Source: Streptomyces sp. NRRL S-455 (GTDB lineage Bacteria > Actinomycetota > Actinomycetes > Streptomycetales > Streptomycetaceae). From it: 64,000 nucleotides of DNA. Positions 60,161 to 64,000 of this stretch are shown one piece after another. The translations under genes and the position numbers were made by a program. The notes under the pieces were generated by a model. It was not told the origin of the DNA. It worked only from the letters and a program-made list of their open reading frames with translations, and ran no database searches. Position 1 is the stretch's first letter. Each line of letters begins with the position of its first letter. Location: contig NZ_JOCT01000006.1 of assembly GCF_000717875.1 (NCBI RefSeq), positions 1-64,000 on the forward strand. Direction: 5' to 3'.

Positions 60161-60195
60161 ACTAGAGACTCCACGAGTCAGGAGAAGAAGAGATT

Positions 60196-61284
60196 ATGCT
60201 GACTTCCTCACGGTTGGTGCTTGCTCGGAAAAGGCGTCGCATGACGCTTGCCAGCCTCGCCAGGGAGTCAGGAATCTCGGTACGCAGCCTCACCGCTTAC
60301 GAAAATGGGCACAAGAACCCGACAGCGGAGACTTTGCAAACACTGGCCCAAGCACTGGAGCTACCAGTGGCCTTCTTCTCCGCGTCCGACGTGGAGGAAA
60401 TCGAAGTAGACGCCGTTAGCTTCCGCGCCCTGTCCAAGATCAGTGCGTTGGACCGGGATGCCGCTCGCGGCGCCGGCCGGATCGTGGTCGACATTAATCG
60501 CTGGGTCGAAGAGCGGTTTGACCTGCCGACGCCTGACGTTCCCACTCTCCCGCATCTAGCGCCCGAGCAGGCCGCTGAACGGGTGCGTGCACTGTGGGGG
60601 CTGGGCGAAGCCCCCATCCCCAACATGGTGCACCTTCTGGAGGCGCACGGCGTCCGCGTTTTCTCTTTGGCTGCTGATTGCAGTGCCGTTGATGCGTTCT
60701 CTTTCCGCTGGAACAGGACTAAGCCATTCGTTGTCTTGAACCTCGAAAAGAGTGGCGAACGCGGAAGGTTCGATGCAGCGCACGAACTCGGGCACCTCGT
60801 TCTGCATTCCGAGCATAGGATTCCACACGGGCCCGAAGCGGAACAGGAAGCGCAGAAGTTCGCCTCCGCCTTCCTGATGCCGCAAGCGGGGATTCTCGCT
60901 CAAATGCTTCACCAAGCCGACTCCACTAGAATCCTTAGCGCAAAATTGAAGTGGAAGGTGGCAGCGGTAGCTCTCGCTTACAGGTTGCGAGACCTTGACC
61001 TAATTTCAGAGTGGAGCTATAGGAACACGATCAAGCATCTATCGCAGATGGGCTACAGGTCCGGGGAGCCAAACGGAATTCCGCGAGAGACTTCTCAGTT
61101 GCTGAGCAAGGTTTTCACGACGCTTAGGGCCAATCATATCTCGTCGTCCGCTATGGCCCATGACTTGAGCCTCACGCTAGATGAACTCAACTTGCACGTC
61201 TTTGGCCTGGTTCCGCTGGCCTTGGACGGCGGTCGACAGGAAACCGGTGGCAGGCGTCCAGATCTTCGCCTAATCACGTCGTAG
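60196..61284 (+). CDS. XRE regulator fused to an ImmA/IrrE metallopeptidase
   Basis: 362 aa. HTH at ~5-60: RKRRRMTLASLARESGISVR and SLTAYENGHKNPTAETLQTL. The peptidase domain is at ~150-230 with zinc motif His196-Glu197-x-x-His200 in FDAAHELGHLVLHSEHR and a downstream Glu in EAEQEAQKFASAFLMPQ. Such proteins cleave a repressor or a partner on induction, or act as antitoxins. It follows the unknown 207-aa gene by 35 bp. The ATG has GGAGAAGAAGAG upstream. Confidence 0.92.
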   Translation: MLTSSRLVLARKRRRMTLASLARESGISVRSLTAYENGHKNPTAETLQTLAQALELPVAFFSASDVEEIEVDAVSFRALSKISALDRDAARGAGRIVVDINRWVEERFDLPTPDVPTLPHLAPEQAAERVRALWGLGEAPIPNMVHLLEAHGVRVFSLAADCSAVDAFSFRWNRTKPFVVLNLEKSGERGRFDAAHELGHLVLHSEHRIPHGPEAEQEAQKFASAFLMPQAGILAQMLHQADSTRILSAKLKWKVAAVALAYRLRDLDLISEWSYRNTIKHLSQMGYRSGEPNGIPRETSQLLSKVFTTLRANHISSSAMAHDLSLTLDELNLHVFGLVPLALDGGRQETGGRRPDLRLITS

Positions 61285-61317
61285 AGCAGGTATCCTTCCG
61301 GTCGGGCGCTGGAAAGG

Positions 61318-61437
61318 GCCCCTGAGCGGCGGTGCGCAAGGTTGGTCGGCGAAGTCATCCACTTGCAGGGTCGCGATCGGCTCACCATTCGCGAACATCA
61401 GGAAGCGAACACCCTCCTCTAGTGCCGCTGTGAGCGC
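61318..61437 (-). pseudogene. Possible GNAT acetyltransferase remnant
   Basis: In one minus-strand frame, 61437 down to ~61335 reads LTAALEEGVRFLMFANGEP and IATLQVDDFADQ, resembling the end of a GNAT-type protein often encoded beside XRE-TPR regulators. Downstream the frame loses similarity and PEGYLLYDVI appears in another frame. No start is seen. Assignment is tentative. Confidence 0.4.
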
Positions 61438-62685
61438 TCACTGTGGCAAGAACCCAGGCTTCTCTTGGCCGAGCGCGTGCAGTCGTGCGAGGTAGTCCTG
61501 TGCTGCGGGTTCTGCGGCATACCGGCGCTTCATCTCGGCAGCGAGTTCGCGGCTGGTCATGATGAGCGACGGAATCGACTGACGGTCCCCTTCGAGGGCC
61601 CGCTCACCCATGATGAGTGCCTGCTCCAAGTCGCCCTCACGCGCCGCCGTGACTCCGAGCGTGACGCGCGCTTCCGCGTTGCGCATGGGTGAGCGTTCGG
61701 TGCCGTCGAAGTCAGTTCCTGCCTTCAGCACCTCTTCGGCGAGCGTGCGCGCAAGCTTGTCTTCGCCGACCAGGCGGTAGCAGTCCATCGCGTAGAAATC
61801 GAACTTGGCTGGGTCCACCACGAAGTGGTTGTCCAGGTTCTCGGGGTACGGCATCCCTTCGAGCAAACGCCGTCCCTTGTCCAAGGCCACCTCGACTTGC
61901 CGGCGGTCCCCGATCCGCGCCCACGCTTTGGCCTCCTGGCCAGCGAGCTGTACGGCAACGCCAGCGTGCGGAGCCCTCTCGGCTCCGGCCTGAGCAGCTG
62001 CAATCACGCCCCGGTAGTCGCCGGTAGTGAGAGCGAACCAGGCCCGCATCTCGTGCGCCCACCCGGCGACCTCCGCATGGTCAGCCTCGGTCGCGAGCGA
62101 GAGTGCAGCCTGTCGCGTCGACTCGGCCGCGTGGCGTGCGCCCGTGTCGTACTCGACACAGCCGACGAGTAGGGCGAGCCAACCAGACAGTGCGAGCACT
62201 TCGCGGTGCTGTGCGAGCGTGAGGCTCTTTGTGTGGAGGTCGACGACGCGGCGCAGCCACTGCCGTCCCTCGATGAGAAGCTGCTCGCTCGGCATGAACG
62301 GGTACTCCGAGGCGAGCCGGTCCGCCGTGATCCGCAGGGCATCAAGCGTGGCGTTGTCGACGTCGGACCGGTTGAGACGGCTCACGATCTCCAGCGTCTC
62401 CATGCCGGACGCTGCCAGGATCTCCCTGTCTCCATCCCGCCGTGAGGGCGCCGGGAAGAGCGCGTGAGTCACGGTGCCGAAGAGGGCCGCGATGATCGGT
62501 TGGTAGAAGTCGTTCGGCGTCTGGCCTGACTCCCAGCGCTTCCACTGGCGAATCATGCTGTCCTCTGCGGGCAGCTCCGTGGGAGCGTGCGCCCGCAGCG
62601 CCCTTACCGCGTCACGCTGCGACCAGTCACGGGCCGCTCGTTCGGCAGCGATGCGCCGCGCCCATGCGGGCCTGTCGTCGGTCAT
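61438..62685 (-). CDS. XRE-family regulator with TPR-like region
   Basis: 415 aa. HTH region at ~6-70 (AARDWSQRDAVRALRAHAPT, SMIRQWKRWESGQTPNDFYQ). The rest is TPR-like: VVDLHTKSLTLAQHREVLAL, HEMRAWFALTTGDYRGVIAA, AKAWARIGDRRQVEVALDKG, AREGDLEQALIMGERALEGD. It is the intact relative of the relic at 40728-41045 on the first element. Element-encoded regulator of unknown ligand. Confidence 0.9.
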   Translation of the reverse strand: MTDDRPAWARRIAAERAARDWSQRDAVRALRAHAPTELPAEDSMIRQWKRWESGQTPNDFYQPIIAALFGTVTHALFPAPSRRDGDREILAASGMETLEIVSRLNRSDVDNATLDALRITADRLASEYPFMPSEQLLIEGRQWLRRVVDLHTKSLTLAQHREVLALSGWLALLVGCVEYDTGARHAAESTRQAALSLATEADHAEVAGWAHEMRAWFALTTGDYRGVIAAAQAGAERAPHAGVAVQLAGQEAKAWARIGDRRQVEVALDKGRRLLEGMPYPENLDNHFVVDPAKFDFYAMDCYRLVGEDKLARTLAEEVLKAGTDFDGTERSPMRNAEARVTLGVTAAREGDLEQALIMGERALEGDRQSIPSLIMTSRELAAEMKRRYAAEPAAQDYLARLHALGQEKPGFLPQ

Positions 62686-62843
62686 GTGCCCTCCTCCGAG
62701 TGCCTACTCCGAGTCTCACCCGCGAGCCAGGGGGACAGGGAAGGGGACACAGGGGTGTCACTGGACATGTCCCCACCTCCGCTTCGTCGTCCCCTGGCTG
62801 TCACTTACGACACAACTCCCCTTCCTCGCATGCTGGTTGCAGA

Positions 62844-63179
62844 TCACGCACCACCCGGGGCGGAACGCTCTTCGAGCGCTACGACCCGTTCAGTCAACGC
62901 CTGAATCTGGGAGCGGATTTCCTTGATGTCGTCGCGCACGTCGCTGGTGGGGGCAGCCCCCTCGCTGACGAAGTTGCCGAGGTTCCCGGCAGAGACGATC
63001 AGTCCTTCGGATCGGAGCGCGGCCAAGCCGTTCTGGATGGTCTGGCTCGCGAATCCGAATCGGTCCATCAGCTCTCGCTGTGACGGGAGCTTGTCTCCCG
63101 GCTTCATCTTCTTGATGTCGTCGCGAAGTGCGTCCGCGACCTGCACCGCTTTCGGCTTCGGCCCTCCTGTGACAGTCAT
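62844..63179 (-). CDS. Small GntR-family repressor of the second element
   Basis: 111 aa. Winged helix: AVQVADALRDDIKKMKPGDK, LPSQRELMDRFGFASQTIQN, GLAALRSEGLIVSAGNLGNF. The C-terminal coil (DDIKEIRSQIQALTERVVAL) dimerises. Same place and length class as the GntR at 45117-45512, but with different sequence, so the two elements probably have separate repression systems. An inverted repeat (63245-63262) is its candidate operator. Confidence 0.88.
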   Translation of the reverse strand: MTVTGGPKPKAVQVADALRDDIKKMKPGDKLPSQRELMDRFGFASQTIQNGLAALRSEGLIVSAGNLGNFVSEGAAPTSDVRDDIKEIRSQIQALTERVVALEERSAPGGA

Positions 63180-63803
63180 GCTCTGAGCGTACCCATCACA
63201 GCGAACTAGCGCGCATCACCCCACGGGGGTTGTGAACCACAGCAGACTAGTGCAAGCTAGTCAACGAGCGGCGCCTCCCGAATCCTCGGGAAACAGCCGC
63301 TTGACCTGCACGAATGCATAGGGCGGGGACGCTGCAATCCCGCTAAAGGCCAGGGGACAGGGCTTCGGCCCGACTGGCGAGGTGGCCCGGTGACCGCGAG
63401 CAACGGCCGGAGGGTGGGGACACAGTCCCCCTTGCAGTGCGTATCCCCTGTTCAGACGCCTAAAGGAGTGGCAGTGAGTCGACGAAAGCGATGGGCGCGG
63501 CCGTGATCGACCGGCACGGTGGCGCCGTTCCATCCCCGGTCCGCGAGCACCTCGGAGTGCCGCGGCCAACCGGTCACCTTCCACCGAATCGCGGCGGATA
63601 GCGCCGCGCCGGTTGCTCGCCTCGTCCGTCCGGGAGCTCTGCGGAGCGGTCCCGTACGGACGGGGTTGAGGGGAGCCGGAGCCCGGTGTCCACAACGACT
63701 TTCGAGTCTGACTTTCCCTTCCGCCGCAGGGCGGGCGCCGTCTCTCCAAAGCCTGCGCCCGCCCCGGCGGTCTTCCTGTCCCTCCACCTTCAGGAGCCCT
63801 GCC
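63180..63803 (+). promoter_or_regulatory. Control region and leader of the second element's rightward operon
   Basis: 624 bp without a gene. GACTAG-TGCAAG-CTAGTC at 63245-63262 is an inverted repeat 65 bp from the GntR start. TGAGGGGAGCCGGA (63667-63680) equals 45971-45984, and a hairpin with arms 63730-63738 and 63755-63763 follows, as in the first element. CAGGAG at 63791 is the ribosome-binding site of the next gene. Confidence 0.5.
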
Positions 63804-64000
63804 ATGCGTGCGTACATCGGCGGTCATCAGGCCGTCTCCGCGAACGACTTCATCGAGCTTGCCCTTGGCACCCCGGTTGAGCTGTGGCTCGGAGTCGAGG
63901 GCGAGAACGAGCAGGAGCGCGCGGCCCGCCTGGACGCGGCCCGTGACATCCTCGCCGACAACCCCGGCCTTGCCGACGACGTCGCCCGGATCGCTGCCGA
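63804..64000 (+). CDS. Hypothetical AICE protein (3' end outside window)
   Basis: 65 residues visible from an ATG with CAGGAG eight bases upstream. Acidic: SANDFIELALGTPVELWLGV and ENEQERAARLDAARDILADN. First gene of the presumed transfer operon, in the place of the DUF6284-like gene of the first element, but unrelated in sequence. No family recognised. Confidence 0.75.
   Translation, partial: MRAYIGGHQAVSANDFIELALGTPVELWLGVEGENEQERAARLDAARDILADNPGLADDVARIAA

Larger units (their letters stand above)
58178..64000. mobile_element. Left part of a probable second, tandem AICE (right end outside window)
   Basis: It starts at the second 56-bp copy. It contains, in AICE order, cargo genes, an XRE-TPR regulator, a GntR regulator on the minus strand, a long leader with a motif shared with the first element (TGAGGGGAGCCGGA), and the start of a rightward operon at 63804. 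No integrase or tra is visible, as these would be further right. The intact tRNA-Pro is predicted at its right end. The first 227 bp (58234-58460) hold no gene; a TTTGGCCCC repeat near 58340-58360 is the only feature. Confidence 0.7.

Overview
The window is high-G+C DNA that reads as a Streptomyces chromosome. The evidence is dense G/C third codon positions, frequent GTG and TTG starts, 4-nt overlapping stop/start pairs, and family content typical of the genus: DUF5753/DUF397 regulator pairs, a SigE-type sigma factor with a membrane partner, CAP and DM13 exported proteins, SURF1, and a recR-ybaB-DUF5063-lysC-asd core whose order I recall from S. coelicolor. The species cannot be fixed by reading alone.

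Region 1 (1-32.8 kb) is core chromosome. It holds the tail of a membrane-anchored Ser/Thr kinase-like protein, a PstS-like anchored protein, a SLATT protein, ybaB, recR and DUF5063. A DUF5753/DUF397 pair, a Uma2 nuclease and PhzF follow. Next come a two-component system, the aspartate-pathway operon lysC-asd, a sigma/anti-sigma-like pair, SURF1, an S9 peptidase, and an RCK potassium-channel-like protein. The region closes with a metal-permease pair, a Pycsar-effector-like membrane protein, a truncated HNH nuclease, a LuxR regulator divergent from a quinone-oxidoreductase-like gene, a CAP protein and a second two-component system.

Region 2 (32.8-37.7 kb) is a decaying junction. Fragments of an aldo/keto reductase, a Ku protein and an IS21-type transposase lie among three intact genes: a lipoprotein, a methyltransferase and a MocR regulator.

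Region 3 (37.73-58.23 kb) is an actinomycete integrative and conjugative element (AICE) bounded by a perfect 56-bp direct repeat. The repeat is the 3' part of a tRNA-Pro(CGG) gene, the type of site used by pSAM2. Its right part holds a GntR-type repressor with palindromic operators, a transfer/spread operon (DUF6284, Pycsar-effector-like TM protein, DUF2637, GGDEF, RRQRL protein), an FtsK-type TraB, spread genes, a C5 DNA methyltransferase, a prim-pol plus helicase replication pair, a repeat cluster that may be the origin or an operator, Xis and integrase. The integrase carries a LacI-type helix-turn-helix inside its catalytic domain. Its left part is cargo: an AT-rich two-gene unit of unknown family whose second protein has a PD-(D/E)XK nuclease signature (the best candidate for an undescribed system), a ScoMcrA-like HNH nuclease, and an XRE-TPR/flavoprotein operon between twin hairpins.

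Region 4 (58.18 kb to the right edge) looks like the left part of a second, tandem AICE. It has a TA- or defence-like gene pair (an unknown 207-aa protein plus an XRE-ImmA/IrrE protein), an XRE-TPR regulator, a GntR regulator, and a transfer-operon leader sharing a 14-nt motif and a hairpin with the first element. Neither 56-bp copy rebuilds a complete tRNA, so the intact tRNA-Pro is expected beyond the right edge.
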